In this document: positions 8,942 to 18,244 of the stretch, piece by piece
How positions within the stretch are numbered: the first letter of the stretch is position 1
How the letters are laid out: each line of letters starts with the position of its first letter
NCBI RefSeq assembly: GCF_019703875.1
Contig: NZ_AP024110.1
Coordinates: 2,356,001-2,420,000, forward strand
Source: Methyloradius palustris
GTDB lineage: Bacteria > Pseudomonadota > Gammaproteobacteria > Burkholderiales > Methylophilaceae
Direction: 5' to 3'
Length of the DNA stretch: 64,000 nt
Program-made: the position numbers and the translations under genes
Notes under the pieces: model-generated
The model's input: only the letters and a program-made list of their open reading frames with translations
What the model was told of the DNA's origin: nothing
The model's database searches: none

Positions 8942-10204
8942 TTAGTGATTCCAGTCAATATCGCAACAAAAGACTTGAATCTGGTTGAGTACGCTAATCG
9001 CGATTGAAATAGTCACACATAGACGGCCATTTGCAATCGACAAATAAGGCCGTGTCAACTGGACTTCTTTAGGATGATTCAGTGCACGCTTGAGGTAGGG
9101 CCTTCTCACCCATGTAGCGCCACTGCCATCAGTCAAAGGTTGAAAGCGTATATCCGCAATACCTCTGCGGGTAGTTGCAATAATACTATTCTCTAGTTGC
9201 ACCCCATACTGGTTCAGCAAATAGCAGCGATCAACACCCGGCAGGTTAATCAACTCTTTGGTCGAATGCTCCATAGAAAAACCAGCCTGCATTTTGCTGA
9301 CTGCTTGAGCAAACGCTTCAACTTCTAAATTTAACCGTTTTGCGTAAGACTCTTTTGGCGCTTGCTCACTATAATCGCGGAACAAGTCATGAATCTGTGC
9401 TGAATAATTATCTTGCTTGAGCGCGGATGCGGGTTTGCCAAAATAAAACCCTTGTACAAAATCCACATCGGTATCAATGGCCACCATGGCCTCTTCTAGC
9501 GTTTCAACACCCTCAATCAGCACCATACTGCCGACTTCATGTATCAAAGAAACTACGCCAGGCAAAATACGTCTAGCAGTTTTATTGGTGACCGCTTGGG
9601 CAATCATGGAACGATCCAGCTTGACGATGTCTGGCGCTAGTCGCCAGATACGTTCAAAGTTAGAGTTGCCAGCGCCAAAATCATCAATCGCAACTAGGCA
9701 ACCCAGATTTTTGTAGAACTTGACTGATTCTGAGAGTTGCGACTCATCAGCAATCGCTCCCTCAATAATCTCAACTACCACACGCTCAGGAGGCAGTTCG
9801 TAATAATCAAGCAGGTCCTTAAAGAAAGAACCGTAATGCCGGCCTTGCACGATGACATTGGGATCTATATTCAGAAACAGCCAGTTTTTATCATCATGCT
9901 GCTGCATGAAATTATGGACATGCAAGGTACGCGATAAGCGGTCAAGACGTACAATCTCGGCTTCAGTACGCTTCATTCCAAATACTTTGATTGGTGGGAT
10001 GCCAATACCTTGGGCATCTTGCGGACGCAACAGACCTTCGTATCCAACGATACGACAGTGGGATAAACTGTATATAGGCTGGAATGCGCTGCTTAACTGC
10101 ATGCCTTGGTAAGGCGCTGTTAATGTTTTTTTAGGGAAGGACTGCAACTCTATGCCACCTTCCCCAATCAAACCTAATATTTCAGTAAGATTTTTACCTA
10201 TCAC
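8942..10204 (-). CDS. EAL-domain c-di-GMP phosphodiesterase
   Basis: Hydrolyses cyclic di-GMP to pGpG. The EAL domain spans about residues 35-275. The motif is EGLLR rather than EALLR, but the other catalytic elements are present: NIDPN, VVEIIE, AIDDFGAGN, DIVKLDRSMI, LIEGVET and VQGFYFGKP. It is therefore probably active. The roughly 130-residue C-terminal part resembles a small sensory (PDC/Cache-like) domain, but there is no transmembrane segment. The start is GTG at 10204, with no other good candidate. It faces the PilZ-like gene. Confidence 0.88.
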   Translation of the reverse strand: MIGKNLTEILGLIGEGGIELQSFPKKTLTAPYQGMQLSSAFQPIYSLSHCRIVGYEGLLRPQDAQGIGIPPIKVFGMKRTEAEIVRLDRLSRTLHVHNFMQQHDDKNWLFLNIDPNVIVQGRHYGSFFKDLLDYYELPPERVVVEIIEGAIADESQLSESVKFYKNLGCLVAIDDFGAGNSNFERIWRLAPDIVKLDRSMIAQAVTNKTARRILPGVVSLIHEVGSMVLIEGVETLEEAMVAIDTDVDFVQGFYFGKPASALKQDNYSAQIHDLFRDYSEQAPKESYAKRLNLEVEAFAQAVSKMQAGFSMEHSTKELINLPGVDRCYLLNQYGVQLENSIIATTRRGIADIRFQPLTDGSGATWVRRPYLKRALNHPKEVQLTRPYLSIANGRLCVTISIAISVLNQIQVFCCDIDWNH

Positions 10205-10432
10205 TTGATGCCTGTCTTTATAAAAATAGTTATTTAAGCATCTAAATATGATGGAAATTCCCAGAAATTTAGCGAATCTAATAATTAGTATGCAGATGCC
10301 TTACAGCAATATCCGTGCCCACATGAATGCTTCACTAAAGCTGATTTTTTCGCTACGATAGCATTACGTGGTTTTTAGCTTACAATCTGTCACATCTTAA
10401 CAATCAGTTATTTTTCAATTTAGAGGTTCACA

Positions 10433-10759
10433 ATGAGCGAGCACATTACGCATATTAGCGACAACACTTTTGAGCAGGAAGTCCTGCAATCCTCACTGCC
10501 AGTTATTGTCGATTATTGGGCAGAATGGTGCGGACCATGCAAAATGATTGCGCCAATTCTGGATGAAATCTCCAAAGAATACGAAGGCCGCCTGAAAATC
10601 ACCAAACTGAATATTGATGAAAATCAGAATACACCACCTAAATACGGCATCCGCGGCATTCCTACTTTAATGCTGTTCAAGAACGGTAATGTAGAAGCAA
10701 CCAAGGTTGGCGCATTATCAAAATCACAACTTACTGCATTTATTGACAGTAATATTTAA
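10433..10759 (+). CDS. trxA: Thioredoxin 1
   Basis: Cytoplasmic protein-disulfide reductase. A 108-residue single domain with VDYWAEWCGPCKMIAPILDE (active site WCGPC) and the cis-Pro loop GIRGIPTLMLF. AGAGGT stands just before the ATG. It lies immediately upstream of rho, the arrangement found across proteobacteria. No anomalies. Confidence 0.97.
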   Translation: MSEHITHISDNTFEQEVLQSSLPVIVDYWAEWCGPCKMIAPILDEISKEYEGRLKITKLNIDENQNTPPKYGIRGIPTLMLFKNGNVEATKVGALSKSQLTAFIDSNI

Positions 10760-10770
10760 TAGCGTTACCC

Positions 10771-10831
10771 TTGCGCCTGAAGTGATTAGATATTTAGTCA
10801 ACACTCAATATCGTTTAATCATCAGGCGCAA
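10771..10831. repeat. Long inverted repeat in the trxA-rho gap
   Basis: TTGCGCCTGA (10771-10780) pairs with TCAGGCGCAA (10822-10831), and inside it TGATTA pairs with TAATCA, giving a 16-bp stem with a 2-base bulge and a 27-base loop. There is no T-run, so it is not a classical terminator. It could be the 3' end structure of trxA or part of the rho leader, where autoregulation is known in other bacteria. Confidence 0.5.
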
Positions 10832-10932
10832 ATTTCCAAGCGCCAGCACTGCAAACTCAAGCAAAATAAAATAATTCCCAAGCAACTCAATCCCATCCCT
10901 TTGTAGTTTCGATTTACAGCGAGTTATCCTTC

Positions 10933-12192
10933 ATGCATCTATCAGACCTTAAACATCTACCCGTCACCGAACTAGTCGAAATGGCGATTGCCAACGAGAT
11001 TGAAGGGGCAAGCCGAATTCGTAAGCAAGATCTTATCTTTGCCTTACTCAAAAACAAGGCAAAAAAAGGCGATAGTATTTTTGGAGATGGCACGCTGGAA
11101 GTACTGCAAGATGGCTTTGGTTTCTTGCGCTCACCAGATACATCTTATCTGGCAGGCCCTGATGATATTTATGTCTCACCTTCGCAGATACGCCGTTTCA
11201 ACCTGCATACAGGCGATAGCATTAAAGGCGAGATTCGCACCCCTAAAGATGGTGAACGCTATTTTGCACTGGTAAAAGTAGATAGCGTTAATGACGAACC
11301 ACCAGAAAATACCAAGCACAAAATTCTGTTTGAAAACCTCACCCCGCTTTTCCCCACTAAGCCTCTTCTACTAGAACGCGATATTCGCGCTGAAGAAAAT
11401 ATCACTGGTCGCGTGATTGATATGATCGCACCAATTGGTAAAGGCCAACGCGGCTTGCTGGTTGCGAGCCCGAAGAGCGGTAAAACGGTGATGATGCAGC
11501 ATATTGCACATGCGATTACTGCCAATCATCCCGAAGTGATTCTGATTGTTTTGCTGATTGATGAGCGTCCAGAAGAAGTGACAGAAATGACGCGCTCAGT
11601 GAAAGGTGAAGTTGTTGCTTCCACTTTCGACGAGCCAGCGACCCGTCACGTGCAAGTAGCTGAAATGGTGCTGGAAAAAGCCAAGCGCCTGGTTGAACAC
11701 AAAAAAGATGTCGTTATTCTATTAGATTCAATCACACGACTGGCACGTGCCTACAACACCGTAGTGCCTGCTTCTGGCAAGGTATTGACTGGTGGTGTAG
11801 ACGCCAACGCATTACAACGCCCAAAACGCTTCTTTGGTGCTGCTCGTAATATTGAAGAAGGTGGTTCTCTGACCATCATTGCTACTGCGCTAGTGGATAC
11901 AGGCTCACGCATGGATGATGTGATCTATGAAGAGTTCAAGGGTACTGGCAATATGGAAATCCATCTTGACAGAAAGATGGCAGAAAAACGTCAATATCCC
12001 GCCATAAACGTCAATAAATCAGGCACGCGTCGTGAAGAATTATTGATCGAAAAAGATATCCTGCAAAAAATCTGGGTACTGCGCAAATTACTTTACCCAA
12101 TGGACGACCTCGAAGCGATGGAATTCCTACTTGATAAAATCAAAGCTACCAAGAACAACGCTGATTTCTTTGATTCGATGCGTAGAGGTTAA
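10933..12192 (+). CDS. rho: Transcription termination factor Rho
   Basis: Hexameric RNA helicase that terminates transcription. 419 residues. The N-terminal Rho-N/cold-shock part includes DGFGFLRSPDTSYL and DIYVSPSQIRRF (RNA binding). The ATPase core has Walker A VASPKSGKTVMMQ, Walker B VVILLDSITRLARAYN and the loop GGVDANALQRPKRFFGAARN. Full length and canonical. The preceding 173-base gap carries a long inverted repeat that may belong to its leader. Confidence 0.98.
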   Translation: MHLSDLKHLPVTELVEMAIANEIEGASRIRKQDLIFALLKNKAKKGDSIFGDGTLEVLQDGFGFLRSPDTSYLAGPDDIYVSPSQIRRFNLHTGDSIKGEIRTPKDGERYFALVKVDSVNDEPPENTKHKILFENLTPLFPTKPLLLERDIRAEENITGRVIDMIAPIGKGQRGLLVASPKSGKTVMMQHIAHAITANHPEVILIVLLIDERPEEVTEMTRSVKGEVVASTFDEPATRHVQVAEMVLEKAKRLVEHKKDVVILLDSITRLARAYNTVVPASGKVLTGGVDANALQRPKRFFGAARNIEEGGSLTIIATALVDTGSRMDDVIYEEFKGTGNMEIHLDRKMAEKRQYPAINVNKSGTRREELLIEKDILQKIWVLRKLLYPMDDLEAMEFLLDKIKATKNNADFFDSMRRG

Positions 12193-12314
12193 TCTAATAA
12201 GAGGCATCTAATTCTTGCAAAAAACGTGTTATATCAATATAATCGCGTCTTTTCGCAAATTGTAGTTGCGAGTCATTATTTGCCGCACAATCCGGCCAGA
12301 CAAAGGTAAGCATT

Positions 12315-12557
12315 ATGAAAGCAGACATCCATCCAGAATATCGTGAAGTGATATTCCAAGACGTTAGTGCAGATTTTACATTTCTGACACGTTCAACCAT
12401 TGAAACCAGACACACCATTAAATGGACCGATGGCAAAGAATATCCATTGGTAAAGATTGAGGTTTCATCACAATCCCATCCGTTTTACACTGGCAAGCAG
12501 AAGATTCTTGATACGGCTGGCCGTGTTGAGAAATTCCGCCAAAAATACGGCATGTAA
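12315..12557 (+). CDS. rpmE2: 50S ribosomal protein L31, type B
   Basis: An 80-residue ribosomal protein. It begins MKADIHPEYREVIFQD and contains SQSHPFYTGKQKILDTAGRVEKF. The CxxC zinc ligands of the type A protein are absent, which marks the zinc-independent type B form that elsewhere replaces L31 under zinc limitation. It follows rho, the usual betaproteobacterial position, and ends at a strong terminator. Whether a zinc-binding paralogue exists cannot be seen here. Confidence 0.96.
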   Translation: MKADIHPEYREVIFQDVSADFTFLTRSTIETRHTIKWTDGKEYPLVKIEVSSQSHPFYTGKQKILDTAGRVEKFRQKYGM

Positions 12558-12584
12558 TATTTGCCATAACTGGCGTATATTCAA

Positions 12585-12613
12585 TAAAAAAGGCAGCTTA
12601 AGCTGCCTTTTTT
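12585..12613. terminator. Rho-independent terminator after rpmE2
   Basis: GGCAGCTTAAGCTGCC forms a perfect 8-bp stem flanked by A6 and T6 runs, 28 bases after the rpmE2 stop codon. It is a textbook intrinsic terminator, symmetrical enough to work in both directions. Confidence 0.93.
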
Positions 12614-12685
12614 ATTGATGCTTCACAAATGCGTACTAAAATACGTCATCCTGATTCAAACTCACTTCGTTTCTGGCAAATCAAT

Positions 12686-13885
12686 ATGGATAGTCTTAAA
12701 TCACGCGCACTGGCTTACCACGAGTTTCCTAAACCGGGAAAGCTATCCGTTGATTCGTCTAAGCCTTGCACCACACAAGATGACTTATCGCTAGCCTACA
12801 CGCCAGGTGTAGCCGAACCCGTGCGCGAAATCAACCGAGACCCCGAAAACGCTTATCGTTATACCAACAAAGGCAATCTGGTGGCGGTGATTACCGATGG
12901 CACCGCTGTACTGGGTTTGGGCAACATGGGCGCACTTGCCAGCAAACCCGTGATGGAAGGTAAAGCTGTTCTATTCAAGCGCTTTGCGGGTATTGATGTG
13001 TTTGATATAGAGATCAACGCGCCATCGGTCGAAGCTTTTATTGAAACAGTCGTCAATATTGCCCCGACCTTTGGTGGCATTAACCTTGAAGATATTGCTG
13101 CGCCACACTGCTTTCGCATTGAAAAAGAATTGCGCGAACGCCTAGATATTCCAGTATTCCACGATGACCAGCATGGCACAGCAGTCATTGTTAGCGCTGC
13201 GCTATTGAATGCGCTTGAGATTCAAGGCAAAACGCTAGGCACCGCTAAAATCGTGTTCCTCGGCGCTGGAGCGGCAGGTTGCGCATGTGCACGACTCTTG
13301 AAAATCATGGGGGCGACTAACATCACCATGGTAGATAAAGACGGCGTATTACATAGCCAACGCCATGATCTACATGCCAATAACCGCGATCTGGCCATTG
13401 ATACCAATGCCCGCTCACTGGCAGAAGTAATGCCTGAAGCTGATGTGTTTATTGGGGTATCGGCTGCGAATGCGTTATCACCAGAAATCCTGAAGCTGAT
13501 GGCGCCCAAGCCGGTTGTATTTGCCTTGGCAAATCCAGACCCTGAAATTTTGCCTTCTGTTGCTATGGCAGTTAGAGACGACATCCTGATGGCGACCGGG
13601 CGCTCCGACTTCCCTAACCAAGTGAATAACGCCTTGTGCTTCCCGTTTCTATTCCGTGGTGCTCTGGATGCACGCGCCAAGCAGATTACTGTTGAAATGC
13701 AAATAGCCGCAGCACACGCCTTGGCAGATTTGGCACGTGAGCCAGTGCCAGAGTCTGTATTGCTAGCCTATAATCTGACTGAACTGAGTTTTGGCAAAGA
13801 CTATATTATTCCCAAACCTTTTGACCCGCGTTTGATTGAACGTATTCCGCCTCGCGTTGCAGCCGCCGCTAGGCAAGCAAACTAA
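12686..13885 (+). CDS. maeB: NAD(P)-dependent malic enzyme, short form
   Basis: Oxidatively decarboxylates malate to pyruvate. Motifs: LSLAYTPGVAEPVREI, VAVITDGTAVLGLGNMGA, FHDDQHGTAVIVSAALLNAL, the dinucleotide fold VFLGAGAAGCACA, and ALANPDPEI. The 400-residue protein lacks the C-terminal phosphotransacetylase-like domain of long MaeB. The start at 12686 gives MDSLKSRALAYHEFPKPGKL, as in relatives; an upstream in-frame ATG at 12629 would add 19 residues that look non-coding. No strong ribosome-binding site supports either. Confidence 0.92.
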   Translation: MDSLKSRALAYHEFPKPGKLSVDSSKPCTTQDDLSLAYTPGVAEPVREINRDPENAYRYTNKGNLVAVITDGTAVLGLGNMGALASKPVMEGKAVLFKRFAGIDVFDIEINAPSVEAFIETVVNIAPTFGGINLEDIAAPHCFRIEKELRERLDIPVFHDDQHGTAVIVSAALLNALEIQGKTLGTAKIVFLGAGAAGCACARLLKIMGATNITMVDKDGVLHSQRHDLHANNRDLAIDTNARSLAEVMPEADVFIGVSAANALSPEILKLMAPKPVVFALANPDPEILPSVAMAVRDDILMATGRSDFPNQVNNALCFPFLFRGALDARAKQITVEMQIAAAHALADLAREPVPESVLLAYNLTELSFGKDYIIPKPFDPRLIERIPPRVAAAARQAN

Positions 13886-13930
13886 GTAATATTTTCAGCT
13901 TGGTTTTATCATTTAGAGCAACCAGAATAT

Positions 13931-15586
13931 ATGGCATTTGAAGTAGAACACGACTGGCAAGGCAATCTAGCCACACCTAGAGCCAAAATAGGCGAACGCG
14001 CCAAAACCCGCTTACTGATATTGCTATGCATCTTCTGGATTTGTCTCGGCCTCATTGGACATGCGCCATGGAAACCCGATGAATCTCAATCCATCAGCAT
14101 CGTAAAATCCATCACCCATCAGGGCGACTGGATAGCACCCGTGGTTGTAGGGCAGTCTTCCATCGAAAATCCGCCACTGTATTATTTAACTGCGGCGGCC
14201 TTTGCCAAAGCACTCTCCCCCGTCTTGCAGATGCATGATGCAGCGAGGCTGGCATCTGGCTTGTGGATGGCCTTTACCTTGTTGTTAGTTGGCATGATAG
14301 GCCGTGAACTCTGGGGCGTAGGCAGCGGGCGGCAAACCACCTTTATATTTATCAGCTCATTAGGCTTGATTGTTACAGCGCATTTACTCATGCCAGAGGT
14401 CGCCGCACTGACGGGTACGGCCATGGGTCTTTACGCGCTGGCATTAGCTAAACGACGACCTTTTCGCGCCAGCGTGTTGCTGGGCTGTGGTATCGGCATT
14501 AGCTTTCTTTCTACAGGCCTGTTAGATGCCTCCATTAGCTTAATCACCGCATTAATATTGCCAGCCCTATTCAGCAACTGGCGCACCCGCAGCTATGGCA
14601 TCGTACTTGCCCTGTCTGCCATTGTTGCGGCGCCTTGGCTGTTGATTTGGCCATTCTTGTGCTGGTACACGGCGCCTAGCCTGTTTCACGATTGGTGGCA
14701 AATCAGTATCAGTAGTTTTGGCAATCTCAATCAATATAGTTTCTTGAAAACGCTGGCTTGGTATGCGTGGCCTGGGTTGCCACTGGCGGTCTGGGGCTTA
14801 TGGCGTTATCGCGGCAGTGTGCTGAATAAGCCAAAATTCCAGCTGCTCATCAGCTTCTTTGTGGTGGCGCTCGTAATGATTGGCCTTGGACCAAACACCC
14901 GTGAGATTTATGCCCTGCCACTCTTATTACCGATTGCCATACTGGCAGCAGGTAGTGTGGAAACCTTGAAACGCGGTGCCGCAAGTGCACTCAACTGGTT
15001 TGGTTTGATCCTGTTTGCCATGATAGGCATACTCATATGGCTAGGCTGGTTCGCGATGATGACTGGCTGGCCTGCCACGCTTAGCCGCCGCATGAAAATA
15101 CTTTCGGCCACTCCAGACCCGCACTTGAGTATATTCGCGCTGGTTGCAGCGCTTACTGCAACCATCATCTGGCTGCTAGTGGTGATTAACGCCAAGCGCT
15201 CCAACAGAGCAGCCGTTACTGATTGGGCAGTGGGCATTACCATGGCATGGAGCCTGCTGATGACACTGTGGTTACCGTGGATTGATCACGCAAAAACTTA
15301 TGAGCATGTAGTTGCTGAAATCAAGCATGCATTGCCTGCGCATTATGACTGCATAATTGGCCGTGATATCAGCGACTCGCAGCTCGCTTTGCTCCACTAT
15401 TACGCCAATATACGTACTGAGCAGGCACAAAATAATAGCCAGCTCAACTGTGACTTTTATCTAATTCAAGATGACCGTGATCGCAGCAAATATCAGCCTG
15501 GCGATGAATGGAAGCTGATTTGGCAAGGCAAACGCCCGACAGACAGACGCGAGAGTTTCAGGCTATATCAAAAACAGCCTGAGTAA
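13931..15586 (+). CDS. ArnT-like lipid-linked glycosyltransferase (GT83/PMT superfamily)
   Basis: Integral inner-membrane glycosyltransferase of the GT-C fold. It has 551 residues and about a dozen hydrophobic segments. The first periplasmic loop holds GHAPWKPDESQS, with the acidic pair typical of ArnT and PMT enzymes, followed by IENPPLYYLTAAAF. ArnT transfers aminoarabinose from undecaprenyl phosphate to lipid A, but no arn genes are nearby, so the donor and acceptor are unknown. The C-terminal soluble part ends FRLYQKQ. It begins 45 bases after maeB and converges with modC. Confidence 0.8.
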   Translation: MAFEVEHDWQGNLATPRAKIGERAKTRLLILLCIFWICLGLIGHAPWKPDESQSISIVKSITHQGDWIAPVVVGQSSIENPPLYYLTAAAFAKALSPVLQMHDAARLASGLWMAFTLLLVGMIGRELWGVGSGRQTTFIFISSLGLIVTAHLLMPEVAALTGTAMGLYALALAKRRPFRASVLLGCGIGISFLSTGLLDASISLITALILPALFSNWRTRSYGIVLALSAIVAAPWLLIWPFLCWYTAPSLFHDWWQISISSFGNLNQYSFLKTLAWYAWPGLPLAVWGLWRYRGSVLNKPKFQLLISFFVVALVMIGLGPNTREIYALPLLLPIAILAAGSVETLKRGAASALNWFGLILFAMIGILIWLGWFAMMTGWPATLSRRMKILSATPDPHLSIFALVAALTATIIWLLVVINAKRSNRAAVTDWAVGITMAWSLLMTLWLPWIDHAKTYEHVVAEIKHALPAHYDCIIGRDISDSQLALLHYYANIRTEQAQNNSQLNCDFYLIQDDRDRSKYQPGDEWKLIWQGKRPTDRRESFRLYQKQPE

Positions 15587-15610
15587 TACCCAAGAAGTCT
15601 AGGCCCTGCT

Positions 15611-16693
15611 TCAGCTAATCGCATAGCTGCGTATTGATTGAGTTTTCACCAGACAATACACTTCGGTGCCAACAGCTAGATCAAGGGCTTCTACTGATTT
15701 TGCAGAAACCTCAGCAATTACCTTAAAACCAACATCTACAGATACAAGCGTTCGGTAATCAATCACATCTATCGATGTCACCACACCACGCAATTGATTT
15801 TGTATCGTCACATGCGCTAATCGCTGCGTAGATAAGGCGACGTTACTAGAACTGAATGCGATAGCGATTTCGTCATCTACTTGATGACCAGCATGGGGAA
15901 TCACTATCGTGTGGTCGCCGCACTGAGCTAGGTCATAGCCAAGCGCAGCATGGTTTTCAATCAATCTGGCATGCAATAGATTATCCAAACCCAATGACTG
16001 GGCAAGGCTTAAGGCGCGCCTATCGTGCATCACCTCATGAAAATCACCGCTGGCAACAATCTCACCCTGTTCAATAATCGCCAATTGCTGGGTGAGAAAG
16101 AGTGTCTCATCTATGCTGTGACTCACATACAGCATGGGGATGGCGGTTTCTTCTTTCACCCTGCGCAAAAACGGCAATATCTGGTTACGCAAACGCACAT
16201 CCAGCGCCGCCAGAGGCTCATCGAGCAAAAGTAAACGTGGTGAAGTTAATAAGGCACGCCCCAGCGCGACACGCTGTTTTTGCCCGCCTGAAAGCTGGTC
16301 TGGCTTTTGCAAAAGCAAATCACCGATCTCAAGCAAATCCACAATTTGCTGCATGGTGAAACGCTGATCTTTTTCAGCCAGCAGTTTCAAGCCATAACTA
16401 AGATTCGCTTTAACAGAAAGGTGCGGAAAAAGGCGACTTTCTTGAAACACCATGCCAATGCGTCTTTGATGTGCAGGCACATGAATGCCGCGACCACAAT
16501 CAATCAGCGGTATGCCATCCAATATAAAGTGCCCCTCTTGTGGCCGAATCAGCCCTGCCAGCAGGCTTAGTAAAGTACTTTTACCTGAGCCTGAAGGGCC
16601 AAAGAGACCAGTAGCAAGATGATCAGAGCTGAATTTTGCATGCAGCTTGAATGCGGGGCGCTCAAATTTCAGGTCAATATCAATCACGGCCAT
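15611..16693 (-). CDS. modC: Molybdate ABC transporter ATP-binding protein ModC
   Basis: Energises molybdate import. Walker A is GLFGPSGSGKSTLL, the signature LSGGQKQRVALGRALL, Walker B RLLLLDEPLAALD, and the switch His is in YVSHS. The C-terminal region (about 290-360) is a Mop/TOBE molybdate-binding domain. The start at ATG 16693 (MAVIDIDLKFERPAF) overlaps modB by 14 bases, as usual in this operon; the frame extends upstream to 16768 inside modB, which is unlikely to be used. 360 residues, normal length. Confidence 0.95.
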   Translation of the reverse strand: MAVIDIDLKFERPAFKLHAKFSSDHLATGLFGPSGSGKSTLLSLLAGLIRPQEGHFILDGIPLIDCGRGIHVPAHQRRIGMVFQESRLFPHLSVKANLSYGLKLLAEKDQRFTMQQIVDLLEIGDLLLQKPDQLSGGQKQRVALGRALLTSPRLLLLDEPLAALDVRLRNQILPFLRRVKEETAIPMLYVSHSIDETLFLTQQLAIIEQGEIVASGDFHEVMHDRRALSLAQSLGLDNLLHARLIENHAALGYDLAQCGDHTIVIPHAGHQVDDEIAIAFSSSNVALSTQRLAHVTIQNQLRGVVTSIDVIDYRTLVSVDVGFKVIAEVSAKSVEALDLAVGTEVYCLVKTQSIRSYAIS

Positions 16694-17393
16694 GATGCAC
16701 TCCAAGCCGTTTTTGCATTTTACGCTCAAGCAAATCACCGCAATAAAGCGCAGCAAGCGCAATGACAATACTCAAAATCACCAGCCGCATGGCGGGGACA
16801 TCGCCACCAGGAATTTGCGTATAGGTATAAATTGCTAGTGGCAAGGTGCGAGTTTCGCCCTCGATATTGCCAACAAAGGTAATAGTGGCGCCAAACTCGC
16901 CTAGGCTGCGGCTAAAAGCCAGTATCAAGCCAGTTAATATGCCGGGGAAAGCCAGTGGCAATGTGATGGTGAAAAACACCCAGAACGGTTTTGCGCCTAA
17001 TGTTTTGGCAGCATCTTCCAGCCGTAAATCTACCAAGCTAATCGCTAGCCTGGTAGAACGTACCATTAACGGCAAAGCCATCAATGCCGAGGCGATGACT
17101 GCACCCACCCAGGTAAAGGCCACCGTAATACCAAAAATATCATGCAGCCATTTACCGAGAAAGCCCTGATTACCAAGCAAGATCAGCAAAATAAAGCCTG
17201 GCACTACAGGCGGTAACACCAGCGGCAGATGCACCAGACTATCTAAAAGCGTCTTGCCCAGAAAATCTTTACGCGCCAGTAGCCATGCGATCATGATGCC
17301 TGGCACAGCAATCACAAGCGTGCACCAAAATGCCACTTTCAGTGAGAGTAGAAGCGCGGCAATTTCTGCACTTGTGAAACTAATTAAATCCAA
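16680..17393 (-). CDS. modB: Molybdate ABC transporter permease ModB
   Basis: Inner-membrane permease with about five to six hydrophobic helices. The binding-protein-dependent transport motif lies around AAKTLGAKPFWVFFTITLPLAFPGI (EAA loop). The end ISRSLGEFGATI-like stretch (here AFSRSLGEFGATITF) is the typical ModB/CysT signature. 237 residues. It lies 37 bases after modA and overlaps modC. Confidence 0.95.
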   Translation of the reverse strand: MDLISFTSAEIAALLLSLKVAFWCTLVIAVPGIMIAWLLARKDFLGKTLLDSLVHLPLVLPPVVPGFILLILLGNQGFLGKWLHDIFGITVAFTWVGAVIASALMALPLMVRSTRLAISLVDLRLEDAAKTLGAKPFWVFFTITLPLAFPGILTGLILAFSRSLGEFGATITFVGNIEGETRTLPLAIYTYTQIPGGDVPAMRLVILSIVIALAALYCGDLLERKMQKRLGVHHGRD

Positions 17394-17430
17394 AAGATCT
17401 GCTTTCTCGGCTATTAACCAAATGGCTCAG

Positions 17431-18207
17431 CTACTTGGTTAATACTGTAAAACCATATTTACTAAAAACCTCAGCCGCTTTTGGCGAGGCAAGATACGCT
17501 GCAAAAGGCTTGGCTAAAGGATTAACGCCTGAGGTTTTGCTAACAATCGCCAGTGGATAGACAATAGCATCGTGTGTTTCATCTGGGAATACGCCAACGA
17601 TTTCTACTTTATCTGACACTTTAGCATCTGTCTCATATACCACCCCAGCGCCGCATTCGCCGCGTTCAACAAAAGCCAACGCAGCCCTCACATCCTGCGC
17701 CCCAACGATTCTGGTCTTGATACCATCCCACCAGCCCAGATTGTTGAATGACTGCTTGGCATAAATACCCACAGGCACCGCATCAATATCGCCTGTACAC
17801 AGCCTGCCATCAAAAGCTTTTGCAAAATCGAATGTCTTCTTGAAGTCCACTTTAAACGAACGGCCTTTAGGCGCAATCAGCACCAGTCGATTGCCCAAGA
17901 GGTTAATTCTGGAGCTCACATCAATCAGGTTTTTGTCTTGCAGATAATTCATCCATTTGCTGTCAGCCGACATGAACACATCAGCTGGCGCGCCATTCTC
18001 AATCTGCTTGGCTAAGGCCGACGATGCAGCAAACGAATTCACTACTTTCACGGATTGCTCTTTTTCATACTGCGCACCAAGCTCAGTGATGACATTGGTC
18101 AAACTAGCAGCTGCAAATATTGTTACCTTGTCATCAGCATTCGCTGAAAAAACCAGTGAAGCCAATAACAAGCCACTCATCCATATAGAAATCTTTTTAA
18201 ACATCAC
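17431..18207 (-). CDS. modA: Molybdate-binding periplasmic protein ModA
   Basis: Solute-binding protein of the molybdate importer. It has a cleavable signal (ISIWMSGLLLASLVFSANA) followed by VTIFAAASLTNVITELGAQYE, where the AAASL segment binds the oxyanion. Other motifs: SSALAKQIENGAPADVF, IGAQDVRAAL-like VGAQDVRAALAFVERGECG, and GVVYETDAK. 258 residues, full length. It is preceded in the same direction by a porin gene only 37 bases away. Confidence 0.95.
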   Translation of the reverse strand: MMFKKISIWMSGLLLASLVFSANADDKVTIFAAASLTNVITELGAQYEKEQSVKVVNSFAASSALAKQIENGAPADVFMSADSKWMNYLQDKNLIDVSSRINLLGNRLVLIAPKGRSFKVDFKKTFDFAKAFDGRLCTGDIDAVPVGIYAKQSFNNLGWWDGIKTRIVGAQDVRAALAFVERGECGAGVVYETDAKVSDKVEIVGVFPDETHDAIVYPLAIVSKTSGVNPLAKPFAAYLASPKAAEVFSKYGFTVLTK

Positions 18208-18244
18208 ATGCTCCTAAACATTATTCGATTCAAAATTTATAGCC

